From Psychrobacter sp. ANT_WB68 (lineage in GTDB: Bacteria > Pseudomonadota > Gammaproteobacteria > Pseudomonadales > Moraxellaceae): a stretch of 64,000 bases of DNA. Shown here piece by piece: positions 16,992 through 26,932 of this stretch (positions within the stretch are counted from its first letter, which is position 1; each line of letters starts with the position of its first letter). The stretch covers positions 496,001-560,000 of the forward strand of contig NZ_VOAZ01000002.1 of assembly GCF_008369115.1 (NCBI RefSeq), given 5' to 3'. The notes beneath the pieces are model-generated. The model was not told the origin of the DNA, did no database searches, and worked only from the letters and a program-made list of their open reading frames with translations. The position numbers and the translations under genes were made by a program.

Positions 16992-17690
16992 CTACTTTTT
17001 ATAACCACAAATGGCCACATAGTCACCGCGATCATAGCCTTCGATGACCTCTTGTACCTTGTCATTAGCATACATAGGATGGGTCAATAGAGTTTGCGCA
17101 TATTCAAAATCGACAAAGCCATTGGCTTGCATCAGCGCGATTTTTTCATCAGAGGTACGCCAGTTTGCTGATTTAACCAGTTCAATAGGATAAGGGTCGG
17201 CGGGGGAGATGTGCGCAAGTAATGGATGCTCCCACGTGTCTAACGAGCTGGCCAAATTGTATAAGCTGGCAAAGCCGCTTTCTTTTGGCACATCAATCAG
17301 GATAAGTTTACCGCCAGTCTTTAGAGCATCAAAGGCCTTTTTAATACATAAGCCTAAATCGCTGATATAGCTGACACTGCCGTTAAACATAATGATGTCA
17401 AACTTATTGGGCTCAATCTCGCACGTTTCAGCAGGGCTAATATCCACTTGTAAGCCGCGCTTCTCAGCGACTTCTGCCATATCTTTAGAAGGCTCGATAC
17501 CGTGCGTGATATGAATATCGTAATCCTTAGCCAGTAGTGACTCAAACAGTCCGCTACCACAGCCGATAGACAGTATCTCGCTGTCTTTATCTAAGAAGTG
17601 AGCAACCAGTTTTAGTTCACTAGTCAGTAAGTTTTGATTGTCAAAAAACCAGCTGTCATACGCGCTTGCGTGTTCATCGAATGTGGCCAT
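16992..17690 (-). CDS. Class I SAM-dependent methyltransferase
   Basis: The 232-residue protein has the Rossmann motifs of small-molecule methyltransferases: motif I ILSIGCGSGLFESLLA (about 38-53), an acidic residue in HGIEPSKDMAEVAEKRG, FDIIMFNGSVSYISD, and LKTGGKLILIDVP. The start ATG follows AAGGAG. It is 72 bases downstream of tenA on the same strand and may share its TPP-controlled transcript. The substrate cannot be deduced. A link to thiamine salvage is suggested only by location. Confidence 0.85.
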   Translation of the reverse strand: MATFDEHASAYDSWFFDNQNLLTSELKLVAHFLDKDSEILSIGCGSGLFESLLAKDYDIHITHGIEPSKDMAEVAEKRGLQVDISPAETCEIEPNKFDIIMFNGSVSYISDLGLCIKKAFDALKTGGKLILIDVPKESGFASLYNLASSLDTWEHPLLAHISPADPYPIELVKSANWRTSDEKIALMQANGFVDFEYAQTLLTHPMYANDKVQEVIEGYDRGDYVAICGYKK

Positions 17691-17762
17691 GAAGTTTCTC
17701 CTTGAGTGTGTTCGTTATTATATTGAGGGATTAATCGGATTTTTGAATATGAAAGGTATAGG

Positions 17763-18419
17763 CTATGACAAATCTAACGCCTGCTGCCAAAAATTAACTT
17801 CCATACGCGCGGCAGTATTAAATAACCGTTGGAATTTGTCTGCTTGAGCAGGAGTAGCATCGGCTAACAGCGTATTAATTTGTGCTTCGTTTTGCGCGGT
17901 AATTGCCTGAAAGTCATCGCTGGAAAACACATCAATCCATAGCTGATATGGATTATCAGCGATAAATCCTTGTTTTTTTATAGACTTGCCAATTTCTCCA
18001 TAGCCCATCAAACAAGGGGCAATCGCAGCATAGAGCTCGGCTAGAGAGCCTGACATCGCAGCGTCTAATATATAGCGGCTATAAGCAATGGTCACGGCAG
18101 ATTCAGGGGCGTTTTCTACTTCTTCAAGCGCAATACCCCAGTGGTGACAAAAATCCAAATACATACCGATTTCCATATCGAGCATGGCGTTGATACCCGC
18201 TTGGCCGACGCGCATTTGTGCCAATGTGTCACTCTTATACACGCTCAATGCCATCACACGGGTATAGTGAATCAGATATAAATAATCTTGGATGAGGTAG
18301 TGACGAAAGCTGTCAGGTGCGAGCGTGCCTGCTGCTAGCTGCTTGACAAAGTTATGTTGAGTATAATTATTCCATGTTGGGCAATTATGACGTAGCGTTT
18401 GGTAATCCATAGTTTTCAC
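17763..18419 (-). CDS. tenA: TenA-family aminopyrimidine aminohydrolase (thiaminase II)
   Basis: The 218-residue protein is a helical TenA/THI-4 family member. TenA hydrolyses aminopyrimidine products of thiamine breakdown so that HMP can be reused. The nucleophilic Cys lies at about residue 136 in IAPCLMGYGEIG, equivalent to C135 of the Bacillus subtilis enzyme. Conserved HYLIQDYLYLIHYTRVMAL and a late Glu in ARMEVNFWQQAL are present. The first codon is GTG at 18419, with ATG at 18410 as an alternative. A TPP riboswitch lies about 125 bases upstream on the same strand, which independently supports a thiamine role. Confidence 0.93.
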   Translation of the reverse strand: MKTMDYQTLRHNCPTWNNYTQHNFVKQLAAGTLAPDSFRHYLIQDYLYLIHYTRVMALSVYKSDTLAQMRVGQAGINAMLDMEIGMYLDFCHHWGIALEEVENAPESAVTIAYSRYILDAAMSGSLAELYAAIAPCLMGYGEIGKSIKKQGFIADNPYQLWIDVFSSDDFQAITAQNEAQINTLLADATPAQADKFQRLFNTAARMEVNFWQQALDLS

Positions 18420-18542
18420 TTACTGTTATAAAGTGCAAGCAAGCAAATGGCAGGAAACGAGAAGGGATAAGGCACAAAAAATTAGCCAGTCTAGGTTAAA
18501 TAGAGCGACAAAATATGAGGTAAATGTGACTTATATATCGAC

Positions 18543-18650
18543 ACGCTTGTTTCCTACGTCAGTGCTAACTGCATCAGGTTCGCGGGTAACTCTCAGCCAT
18601 GATTTTGATTGTACTTAAAGCGTCAAAAATCAAAGCACCCCGACAAGGTT
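18543..18650 (-). promoter_or_regulatory. TPP (thiamine pyrophosphate) riboswitch
   Basis: The - strand reads GGGGTGC, then a variable stem (P3 arm), GGCTGAGAGTTACCC, GAACCTGATGCAGTTAGCAC and TGACGTAGGAAACAAG. These are the conserved THI-box elements in the right order: the CTGAGA pyrimidine-binding loop and the ACCTGAT / GTAGGAA pyrophosphate-sensing side. It would repress tenA, and perhaps the following methyltransferase gene, when TPP is plentiful. No clear terminator was seen between it and tenA, so control may act on translation. Confidence 0.95.
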
Positions 18651-18804
18651 TATTTTTTAATAACAAATATAAAATTCTAATAGCTTTGAGCCGCTGTTAA
18701 TTAGGTAGCCCAACTCTATGATAGGCGAACTCAGCCATCATTAGCAAGAGGCACCCAAAAAAGTGGATATAAAGAGGGTTTTGGCGTTATAAGCTTACAG
18801 GCAC

Positions 18805-18833
18805 AAAAAAGCTGAGACATGCTCAGCTTTTTT
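18805..18833. terminator. Terminator downstream of rpoD
   Basis: Perfect 12-bp arms, AAAAAAGCTGAG and CTCAGCTTTTTT, surround a five-base loop. It lies 49 bases beyond the rpoD stop and is symmetrical enough to act on both strands. Confidence 0.92.
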
Positions 18834-18881
18834 GGTTTGGTTTTAAGAATGTTGATATATGTTTAGCTCATACTATCTACA

Positions 18882-20801
18882 TTAGTCATTTTCAAGGAAA
18901 GAACGCAAGTGCTCAGAACGTGATGGATGACGCAATTTACGTAATGCTTTTGCTTCGATCTGACGAATACGCTCACGCGTCACATCAAACTGCTTACCAA
19001 CTTCTTCCAAGGTATGGTCGGTTGGCATATCGATACCGAAGCGCATTTTAAGGACTCGTGCTTCACGCTCAGTCAGATTACCCAAGACGTCACGCGTCGC
19101 TTCACGTAGACCAGCTGCGGTCGCATCATCAACAGGGCTTGAGATAGTACCATCTTCGATAAAGTCGCCTAGGTGCGAGTCTTCATCATCACCGATTGGC
19201 GTCTCCATAGAGATAGGCTCTTTGGCAATTTTTAGCACTTTACGGACTTTAACTTCGTCCATCTCTAAGCGTTCGCCCAATTCCTCAGGCGTTGGCTCGC
19301 GTCCCATTTCTTGCAGCAATTGACGTGAGACACGGTTTATTTTGTTAATGGTCTCAATCATATGCACAGGAATACGAATCGTGCGTGCTTGGTCAGCGAT
19401 AGAGCGGGTGATTGCCTGACGAATCCACCAAGTGGCATAGGTCGAGAATTTATAACCACGGCGGTATTCAAATTTATCAACCGCTTTCATTAAGCCAATG
19501 TTACCTTCTTGGATCAAATCCAAGAATTGTAGACCACGGTTGGTGTATTTCTTAGCGATAGAGATAACCAGACGTAGGTTAGCTTCGACCATCTCTTTTT
19601 TAGCACGGCGCGCTTTGGCTTCACCGACAGCCATGCGACGGGCAACGTCTTTCATGTCGTGAATTTTCATATCGAGCTGCTGCTCGTAATCACGAATTTT
19701 ACGTTGCAGTAAAATCACATCGTCGGTGACTTTTTCTAGCGTACCCGCAAAAGCAGGCTTGCCTTTAATACGCTCAATTAGCCAATCAACGTTGGTCTCA
19801 TTGCTAGGGAAAGTTTTACGGAATTCATCACGCGGCATACGACCACGGCGAATGACCAAACGCATGATTTGACGCTCTTGCTTACGCACATCATCATAGA
19901 CGTCATGCATAATGGCCATGACTTGGTCTGACAAGCGATTATTAAGCTTCAACATCATAAAGCGTTCGGCAAGTAGGGCATAAGCCGCATCCGCTTCTAC
20001 GCTACCACGGCCATAATCAAGCAAGGCTTGTTTGGCTTTGATAAATAAGTGCTCAATCTCTTCCAGACGTAGGCGTACTTCTTCTGGATCGATACCGCCG
20101 GTTTCTTCTTCGGCTTCTTCTTCAACTTCTTCTTCGTCCTCATCATCATCGTCAAGCGCTGCTTTTGCATTGGCTTTTGGTTTGATAACAGGCGGATTTT
20201 CTTTTTCTTCTTTAATGCGCTCACGCTCTTCTTTCGCCGCTTCTTTTGCTTCTTGGGCAGCGATTTTGTCTTCTTCGGTTTCAGGGTCTAAGAAACCGGT
20301 GATGACGTCAGACAATTTTTTCTCGCCATCTTGGACTTTTTGGTACTCGTCAAGGACGAACTGTACCGTACCGGGCCAGTAAGACATCGCATGCTGCACG
20401 TCACGAATACCTTCTTCGATACGCTTGGCAATGGCAATTTCGCCTTCACGGGTAAGCAGGTCAACTGTACCCATCTCACGCATATACATGCGCACAGGGT
20501 CAGTAGTACGACCAGGATCGGTCTCAACCGCTGCTAATACCGCGGCTGCCTCATCGGCTGCTGATTCGTCATCACTTGACTCATCGTTCATCAAGATGTC
20601 ATCGGCATCAGGCGCAGATTCAAAAATTTTAATGCCAACGTCCGTTAGCATTTGCACGATATCTTCAATCTGATCACTTTCAGTAATAGAGTCGGGCAGT
20701 TGGTCATTCACCTCAGCATAGGTCAAATACCCTTGCTCTTTACCCATTTGGATTAAGGTGGCCAGTTGAGATGTGGACTTAGAAACTGACTTATCGTTCA
20801 T
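18882..20801 (-). CDS. rpoD: RNA polymerase primary sigma factor (sigma-70)
   Basis: This is the housekeeping sigma factor that directs RNA polymerase to -10/-35 promoters. From ATG 20801 it has 639 residues; in-frame ATGs at 20828 and 20873 are alternatives. Region 1.1 begins [21 protein letters not shown]. Region 1.2 contains [12 protein letters not shown] non-conserved insert carries a long acidic run (about residues 215-235). Region 2 holds [49 protein letters not shown], given here only as landmarks NRGLQFL, GNIGLM and [10 protein letters not shown]. Region 4 ends with the helix-turn-helix [18 protein letters not shown]. It is transcribed after dnaG on the same strand. Confidence 0.97.
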   Translation of the reverse strand: MNDKSVSKSTSQLATLIQMGKEQGYLTYAEVNDQLPDSITESDQIEDIVQMLTDVGIKIFESAPDADDILMNDESSDDESAADEAAAVLAAVETDPGRTTDPVRMYMREMGTVDLLTREGEIAIAKRIEEGIRDVQHAMSYWPGTVQFVLDEYQKVQDGEKKLSDVITGFLDPETEEDKIAAQEAKEAAKEERERIKEEKENPPVIKPKANAKAALDDDDEDEEEVEEEAEEETGGIDPEEVRLRLEEIEHLFIKAKQALLDYGRGSVEADAAYALLAERFMMLKLNNRLSDQVMAIMHDVYDDVRKQERQIMRLVIRRGRMPRDEFRKTFPSNETNVDWLIERIKGKPAFAGTLEKVTDDVILLQRKIRDYEQQLDMKIHDMKDVARRMAVGEAKARRAKKEMVEANLRLVISIAKKYTNRGLQFLDLIQEGNIGLMKAVDKFEYRRGYKFSTYATWWIRQAITRSIADQARTIRIPVHMIETINKINRVSRQLLQEMGREPTPEELGERLEMDEVKVRKVLKIAKEPISMETPIGDDEDSHLGDFIEDGTISSPVDDATAAGLREATRDVLGNLTEREARVLKMRFGIDMPTDHTLEEVGKQFDVTRERIRQIEAKALRKLRHPSRSEHLRSFLEND

Positions 20802-21456
20802 AAATACTCGCTTGCTTGCATCGGACATTTTTATATTGTGACTCGCTATCGCTCGCTCAGTGCGTTGATACAATCAATCGATTCATCAAAATATGGCGTA
20901 AAGGTTGTCAATAATAACAAAAATGAGTGGATATGAATAAAGGCTCAAAATACTACAATTACAATGCTAAAAAACCGCTAAAAATTGGTCACGCGCAAAA
21001 TATTTCAAAATAATATTACCTAAAAAACAATGCTACCTAAAAAACAATGCTACCTAAAACAAAATAATAATATTAGCTAAAAAATGGTGGTTCAAAAAAT
21101 ACAGCGATTTAAAACCAATATTTTAAAAAGCGCTTTAAAAATTGATACCTATAACTTTGTTTTACCTAAAACTGTGCTCAATGATGCGGGCTTATCGTCA
21201 TCTATTCAGTCGTGCTATAAATATATAGCGACACAGTTTAACACAGACCAGCATAATCAAGCACGAGGTAGTGATGCTCGCTGCTATTTATTACCGATAT
21301 TGCTGATTATTTTTTACCCATTGGTTTTTTATCCGTAGCTTGGTTTAGGACAGTATAGGTAAGCTGTGTATACGACTGGGCATAATCATTAATAGTGGGG
21401 GCAACCACGATACTTTTAAAGGGTGGCTACTCATAAATAAAAATTCTGCCTAGCTG
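20802..21456. other. Long gap between dnaG and rpoD
   Basis: About 650 AT-rich bases separate the two genes of this conserved cluster. It contains a short tandem repeat (21017-21065) and presumably an rpoD promoter. The frame at 21084-21338 has no ribosome site or family match. No terminator clearly belonging to dnaG was found. Confidence 0.5.
21017..21065. repeat. 17-bp tandem repeat
   Basis: TACCTAAAAAACAATGC occurs twice in succession (21017-21033 and 21034-21050), and a third partial copy starts at 21051. A related GCTAAAAA sequence recurs near 21075. It looks like replication slippage in AT-rich DNA. Confidence 0.85.
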
Positions 21457-23616
21457 CTAAGATTTAACCGTTGCCATTTGTGCCGATTGCTCTGCTTGCT
21501 GCGCACGTAACCAGTCATTCAATAATTGTGATTGCTTACGGACAATCGCCAGCTTTATGTTGTCAGGGTTCTTGACCAAATCTTGGATTTTTTTCTTCAT
21601 ATGACGTTCAATCAGTTGGCTGACCAATTCTTCGACCAAACCATCAAGGCTTAGGATATTGCGCGTGGTCAGTGCTTTATAAAAACCGCCCCAGTCGCGG
21701 CTAAGCGTCTCTTGAGTTGTTGGTTTGACATTGGATAAAATAAAGTGTGCCGCTGCATTGACGTCTTTTGGCAGATAATTAAGGCAGCGCTTAATGGTGC
21801 TGACGATATCGAGCAGGGCATTATCTTGCAAGTCTTCCCATGCGAGTGGGCGCAATGTATCAGCAGAGGCTTTTTGCTTAATATGAGCAGGCAATTGCAA
21901 ATCGTTAATACCTGCTTGTTGCCAAATGGCTTCGATAGGGTCATCAACTAAGGCGCGCGGCTGGAATAAAAAGCACAACTGCAATTGCTGACTGATGGTC
22001 ATATCACCATCAAAATCTAGCAGTGCGTCTTTGGCATCTTTGTTTTGACTACGCTTACCACCCAACTTTTGATAAATGTCATTATTCAGCAAGTAGCGAA
22101 AGCTACTACCTTTAGGTAGGGCGGTGGTCAACGCGCGCACCTGTGACATGAGCTTGGCTTTACCTTCTGCCAAGGTTAAGTCATAACGCTCGCTTAAATA
22201 GGCAAAAATATACTGAGATAGCGGCATGGCCGTGGCGATTTGCTCGCGCATGGCATCTGCGCCCTGACTTTTGATAAAGGTATCAGGGTCATGATTGTTA
22301 GGTAAGGTTAAAAATCGCAGCTCTTTATCATCACCAAGCACAGGCAGCGCCACTTCAAGCGTGCGCCAAGCGGCCTTTTGTCCCGCGCTATCGCCATCGA
22401 AGCTCAATGTCAGGGTAGGGTTTAATGTCAACAGCCGTGAGATCTGGCTCTCATTAATCGCCGTGCCCATGGATGCTACCGCACCATAAATCCCCGCTTG
22501 ATAAAGGGCAATGACATCCATATAGCCTTCGACCACGAGCCAGTTATCTGCACGCTGTTGGCGAGATTCATAGTAGCCATATAGTACGTGCTGCTTATGG
22601 AAAACGGGCGAGTCGGACGAGTTGATATATTTGGGCTTTACTTCGTCATCAAGCGCACGACCACCAAAACCAATGGTACGTCCTTGATTGTCTCGAATCG
22701 GGAAAATAACGCGATCGCGCAATAGGTCGTAATCGCGCCCAGATTCTGACTTTCGTACCAAGCCCAAGGCTTTCAGGCCTTCAATATCTTGTGGGAATTG
22801 ATGCTCAAGATGCTGCCAACCAAAAGGTGCATAGCCAAGACCAAAGGTTTCAAAAATATCTTCGGTGATACCACGCGATAAAAAATAATGCTTAGCATGC
22901 GGGTGGATAGTGAGATTATGCTGATAAAACTGCTGGATTTGCTCTAACAGCTCATAGAGATTGCCGTCTTTACCAGAGACGCTATTGTCATCATAGAGTG
23001 CAGCAGTGTCATCATCACCGGTCAACCATGCAGGCGGATAGCTGTCATCACCTTGATAATTAGCCTCATAGGTATCCGTTGCATAAGGGACAGAATCGTA
23101 AGCAGCTAATGGTGGGTAATGATCATAGCTATTACTATTGTTGTCATGAACACTCTGATCGCGATAGCTATTTTGGCTTTGTTCCTGACTATTAGAAACA
23201 GAAAGTATAGAAGGTGCATTAATGATTTGTGTTGGGCTTTTAGCGCTGACAGTTGAACTAGCTATTGGCGGTGGTGTAATAGATTTAGGAGAAATTCGCT
23301 GATAGCTGACATTTTGCTGCTCTTCTTTTGGTATTTCGATGCCCGTTTGTTTGGACAGCTCATTAACCGCTTCGATAAAGGTAAGGTTTTCATAATCACG
23401 TAAAAAACTGATGGCGTTACCACCGACGCTACAGCCAAAGCAGTGGTAGATATTTTTTTGTGGATTGACATAAAAAGACGGTGATTTTTCGCCATGAAAT
23501 GGGCAGCAGCCCTTATACTCACTACCAGCACGTTTAAGCGTGGTATGACGCCCAATGATACTGATTAAGTCAGCTTGGCTATTTAATTGATCAAGAATGT
23601 GATTTGGAATACTCAT
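21457..23616 (-). CDS. dnaG: DNA primase
   Basis: This enzyme makes RNA primers for replication. It has 719 residues. The N-terminal CHC2 zinc finger has C38, H41, C59 and C62. A Ser/Asn/Tyr/Asp-rich low-complexity insert fills about residues 105-215. The RNA polymerase core follows (about 225-560), with FGLGYAPFGWQ, RVIFPIRDNQGRTIGFGGRAL and the TOPRIM motifs VVEGYMDVIALYQAG and LSFDGDSAGQKAAWR. The C-terminal helicase-binding region ends LNDWLRAQQAEQ. E. coli DnaG has 581 residues, so most of the extra length is the insert. dnaG-rpoD order is conserved (macromolecular synthesis operon), but rpsU is not next to it. Confidence 0.97.
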   Translation of the reverse strand: MSIPNHILDQLNSQADLISIIGRHTTLKRAGSEYKGCCPFHGEKSPSFYVNPQKNIYHCFGCSVGGNAISFLRDYENLTFIEAVNELSKQTGIEIPKEEQQNVSYQRISPKSITPPPIASSTVSAKSPTQIINAPSILSVSNSQEQSQNSYRDQSVHDNNSNSYDHYPPLAAYDSVPYATDTYEANYQGDDSYPPAWLTGDDDTAALYDDNSVSGKDGNLYELLEQIQQFYQHNLTIHPHAKHYFLSRGITEDIFETFGLGYAPFGWQHLEHQFPQDIEGLKALGLVRKSESGRDYDLLRDRVIFPIRDNQGRTIGFGGRALDDEVKPKYINSSDSPVFHKQHVLYGYYESRQQRADNWLVVEGYMDVIALYQAGIYGAVASMGTAINESQISRLLTLNPTLTLSFDGDSAGQKAAWRTLEVALPVLGDDKELRFLTLPNNHDPDTFIKSQGADAMREQIATAMPLSQYIFAYLSERYDLTLAEGKAKLMSQVRALTTALPKGSSFRYLLNNDIYQKLGGKRSQNKDAKDALLDFDGDMTISQQLQLCFLFQPRALVDDPIEAIWQQAGINDLQLPAHIKQKASADTLRPLAWEDLQDNALLDIVSTIKRCLNYLPKDVNAAAHFILSNVKPTTQETLSRDWGGFYKALTTRNILSLDGLVEELVSQLIERHMKKKIQDLVKNPDNIKLAIVRKQSQLLNDWLRAQQAEQSAQMATVKS

Positions 23617-23714
23617 GCAAAAAACAGTTTACCATAGGTGCATTATTTTAAGCATTACCAATATTGCACGCAGGCAATATAGAATACAAACAATGATGCA
23701 AAAACCAAAACAGA

Positions 23715-23750
23715 AAAAATAAGGCCAACTGTGTCGTTGACCTTATTTTT
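23715..23750. terminator. Terminator downstream of bamD
   Basis: AAAATAAGG-C-CAAC (left) and GTTG-A-CCTTATTTT (right) pair with a single mismatch around a short loop. T's follow on both strands. It lies 109 bases beyond the bamD stop. Confidence 0.75.
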
Positions 23751-23858
23751 AGTTTACCTCTGTTAGCATAACGATACTCTGAATTAGACGCTAAGGATTA
23801 AAAGCGCCTAAAGGCTCTAGTATCAGGCTCTGATATCGCCATTATGCTGAAAATAGGC

Positions 23859-24941
23859 TTAATTACCCTCTGTCATATCGATGCTATCCTTTTCAACCGC
23901 ACCTAAGCGCACACGGCGATTGTCATCAGTTAGGCGTAAAGGAGAGGTATTACTTGGCGCAGCTGTATTGGCAGCAGCATTGTCGCTAGGCAATCTTAAT
24001 TGGCTGGCATTACGGATAACTTGAGTTTTGGTGGCACCGTTGTAATTGCCTTCAGAAACTGAGGTGTCTTTGTTAAAGCGGTTCAATTGCCCAAAGGTCA
24101 ATTTAGTAAACAAAGTACGCTCACGCTTGGTGTTGAGTTTGACACGTCCATCAGCGCTGAGCATATTTGGATAGTTGATTTGCAACAGCGTTTTATATTC
24201 TTTTGCTAAGTCATCAAGACCAAGTTTTTCATGGCTATAAGCGAGTACCGCAATAGCGTCAGGTACAGATTCGCTTAATGGATAGTATTGGAACACCCAT
24301 TTAGCACGGTTTACCGCAGCGACATACGCTTCACGCTCGATATACCAATTTGCCGCGCTCATCTCGCTTTCAGCAAACTGATTATAGATAAAGGTCATGC
24401 GCTGAGCGGCGTCAGGTGCATAAGGACTGTTAGGGTATTTATTGATAAGCTCTTGGAAGTTGGCAAAGGCAATACGCAAGTACGCGGTATCGCGTTCAGC
24501 TTGATTGAGCTTAAATAGTTTTAAACCTTCTGACGAGCCTTGCATATTGGCCACGCCGCGTACGTAGTAAGCATAGCTGACTTGTGGATTAGAAGGGTAT
24601 AGGTTGATAAATTGCTCAGCGCTGGCTGCAGCGGTCTCAAACTTGCCACTTTCATATTGAGCGTACATCATATCGAGCAACGCTTGTTCGGCATATTGTC
24701 CGGTTGGGTAAAAGGTGCGCAGATTGGTCAAATCTTCGATAGCTTGCGTATAGCGACCTTTATCAATTTGAGCGATGGCGTCGCTATAGTAACGCTGTTC
24801 TGACTTCTCAGCAGTTTCAACCGCATCCACGTCTTTACCGCCGGTTAGGTTTTTAAACGTTTGACAACCTACCAAGTTGACACTTAGGGCAAGTAGGGTG
24901 ATTGAGGACAGTTTGATAAACGTATTGCCAACAGCTTGCAT
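23859..24941 (-). CDS. bamD: Outer membrane assembly lipoprotein BamD
   Basis: This is an essential lipoprotein of the BAM complex that inserts beta-barrel proteins into the outer membrane. ATG 24941 follows GGAGAAG and gives 360 residues; the longer frame up to 25031 adds an improbable second hydrophobic leader. The signal peptide ends in the lipobox LVGC (about residue 26). TPR-like helical repeats fill about 50-260 (YSDAIAQIDKGRYTQAIEDL, LYPSNPQVSYAYYVRGVANM, KYPNSPYAPDAAQRM, YYPLSESVPDAIAVL). A C-terminal extension of about 100 residues (Asn/Thr/Ser/Arg-rich) makes it longer than E. coli BamD (245). It is divergent from rluD, a conserved arrangement. Confidence 0.95.
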   Translation of the reverse strand: MQAVGNTFIKLSSITLLALSVNLVGCQTFKNLTGGKDVDAVETAEKSEQRYYSDAIAQIDKGRYTQAIEDLTNLRTFYPTGQYAEQALLDMMYAQYESGKFETAAASAEQFINLYPSNPQVSYAYYVRGVANMQGSSEGLKLFKLNQAERDTAYLRIAFANFQELINKYPNSPYAPDAAQRMTFIYNQFAESEMSAANWYIEREAYVAAVNRAKWVFQYYPLSESVPDAIAVLAYSHEKLGLDDLAKEYKTLLQINYPNMLSADGRVKLNTKRERTLFTKLTFGQLNRFNKDTSVSEGNYNGATKTQVIRNASQLRLPSDNAAANTAAPSNTSPLRLTDDNRRVRLGAVEKDSIDMTEGN

Positions 24942-25584
24942 ACTTCTTCTCCGACACAAGACGCGTAATAGCAGCAACGCTATTAGGCTAAATAATAAAA
25001 GGATAATAATGAAAAACGATGTTTGCGGCATCCGCTAACTGTCTATTATTGAGTATGCTCTATAAATAAGCGTACTCATTATCAACATAATTTTTATCGA
25101 ATGCAGTTTTGCTAATATGAATAAAATGTATTTATTTTAAAAAATCAGTGCCATAGCATACAGCAAAACATGGCTTACTTTATAGAATAACGTTTGCTTC
25201 GTCTATTTTTTCGTTATCTATTTTGTAGTTAAACTGCTAATGCTTTATGTATGGTTGTTTCTTGCCGTAGTGTAGCATGAGCCGCCGTCACGAGCGATAT
25301 TGAATATGGCTGACAGGGACAAATATACAGTAAATTACAGCCAAGTCATATTTTAGAGAGTTAATCTGCCGAGTCATGTCTAGCGCATGACGGCTAAACA
25401 CCTATTGCATGATGGTAATAAAATCATAGATAACACGCAGCTTCTGTAGGGCTTCAGCGCTCAGCATGTTACACTATGACGATGTGACTGTCGCTTTTTT
25501 GACCTCGCTTATTTGCGACGGCCAGCAAGCGCTAGTCTGCTCTCTTATGAAGTCGGCTTACACAACAGTGTAAGAGACTTTACT
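24942..25584. other. Divergent promoter region between bamD and rluD
   Basis: About 640 bases contain both promoters. No structured RNA or repeat stands out. The upstream in-frame region of rluD (25513-25584) could be coding if an earlier start is used. Confidence 0.4.
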
Positions 25585-26880
25585 ATGTATGAATCCGCTA
25601 TGAATAATGATGCTATGACGACCAACTTATCTAATAATCAACCGCTAGATGCTGATCTATCAGCACAAGAGCTATCCGCGCAACACTTAGCAATGAAAGC
25701 TTCACCAACGAAAGGTTCACCAGTGCAAAAATCGACGATACCAAATGAGTTATTACAGGATAATGAGCTGCTTGATGACAATCAAAGTGCGCTTGATGAG
25801 CAGATGCCAGATATGTCCGGTGACGATGAGCTAGATGAATTGATGGATGGTGAGCTGATTGATGAAGAAGATGAGGACGGCGACGATGCAGGGTCAGTCG
25901 CTGGTCAAGTGGTTCCTGTCACCATTGATGTCACGCATACGGTGATAGAAGATGAAGCTGGTTTACGTATTGATAAACTGGCGTCAAAAATATTCACCGA
26001 TTTTTCACGTGTCCAACTACAAGGTTGGATTACTGACGGCAGCTTGCTTTATAACGGCAGTGTACAAAAACCAAAAATTCGTGTCAAAGCTGGTGACGTC
26101 CTGCATTTATCAACGACCTTAGAACAGCATAGTGAAGATCAGCCAGAAAACATCGATATCGACGTGGTTTATGAAGATGATGATGTCTTAGTGATTAATA
26201 AGCCAGTCGGTATGGTTGTCCATCCTGGGGCTGGTAATCAGACAGGTACTTTGGTTAATGCGCTACTGTATCACTACCCACAGCAGCACCATTTGCCGCG
26301 TGCAGGGCTGGTACATCGTATTGATAAGGATACCTCAGGGTTATTGCTGATTGGTAAAACCAAGCCCGCGCAAATGGCATTGATGGAACAGCTAAAAGAC
26401 AAGTCTGTCTATCGTCACTATCAATGTGTGGTAGCGGGTGATGCGGCAAGCTTACTGCGGCATCGTCGTATTGATGCGCCGATTGGTCGTCATCGCAATC
26501 AGCGTACCAAAATGACGGTGATGACGGCAGGGCGTGAAGCGGTCACACATTTATTAACGGTGACCCCGCTTAACGATAACTATTGTCTGCTGGACGTCAG
26601 TCTAGAAACAGGGCGTACGCATCAGATTCGTGTGCATCTCAGTCACATTACTTATCCGATAGTTGGTGACCGCGTTTACGGCGGTCGTCGTCAATTACGT
26701 GCAGGTTTAACAGAAGCGCAGCGTCAAGCGATTAACAATTTCCCGCGCCAAGCGTTGCATGCTTACACCTTGGGTTTCGTTCATCCAACGACTGGCGAAG
26801 ATATCGAAGTTACCACGCCAATCCCTGAAGATATGCAGCAGCTGATGGCAGTCTTAAGCGATGGGTATGACGATGAATAA
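25585..26880 (+). CDS. rluD: 23S rRNA pseudouridine synthase RluD
   Basis: RluD converts uridines in helix 69 of 23S rRNA (1911, 1915 and 1917 in E. coli) to pseudouridine. ATG 25585 gives 431 residues; an upstream in-frame start at 25513 is possible. An acidic, Asp/Glu/Leu-rich extension fills about the first 105 residues. The S4 domain follows (RIDKLASKIFTDFSRVQLQ), then the catalytic domain with D247 in HRIDKDTSGLL, VINKPVGMVVHPG and ETGRTHQIRVHL. E. coli RluD has 326 residues, so the N-terminal extension is the odd feature. It is followed by pgeF in the same direction, a conserved pairing. Confidence 0.94.
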   Translation: MYESAMNNDAMTTNLSNNQPLDADLSAQELSAQHLAMKASPTKGSPVQKSTIPNELLQDNELLDDNQSALDEQMPDMSGDDELDELMDGELIDEEDEDGDDAGSVAGQVVPVTIDVTHTVIEDEAGLRIDKLASKIFTDFSRVQLQGWITDGSLLYNGSVQKPKIRVKAGDVLHLSTTLEQHSEDQPENIDIDVVYEDDDVLVINKPVGMVVHPGAGNQTGTLVNALLYHYPQQHHLPRAGLVHRIDKDTSGLLLIGKTKPAQMALMEQLKDKSVYRHYQCVVAGDAASLLRHRRIDAPIGRHRNQRTKMTVMTAGREAVTHLLTVTPLNDNYCLLDVSLETGRTHQIRVHLSHITYPIVGDRVYGGRRQLRAGLTEAQRQAINNFPRQALHAYTLGFVHPTTGEDIEVTTPIPEDMQQLMAVLSDGYDDE

Positions 26881-26932
26881 GTACTGACGAATAAGCACTA
26901 CAAAGACATTTCATTAAAACGGTAAATCCGCT

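Noticed and set aside
18433..18618. 61-codon + strand frame
   Set aside because: It is antisense to the TPP riboswitch and has no supporting signal.
20032..20382. 116-codon Ser-rich frame
   Set aside because: Antisense of the acidic region of rpoD; poly-Ser arises from GAA/GAT-rich coding DNA.
21084..21338. 84-codon open frame between dnaG and rpoD
   Set aside because: No ribosome site, no family resemblance, AT-rich repeat context and an improbable hydrophobic end; likely chance.
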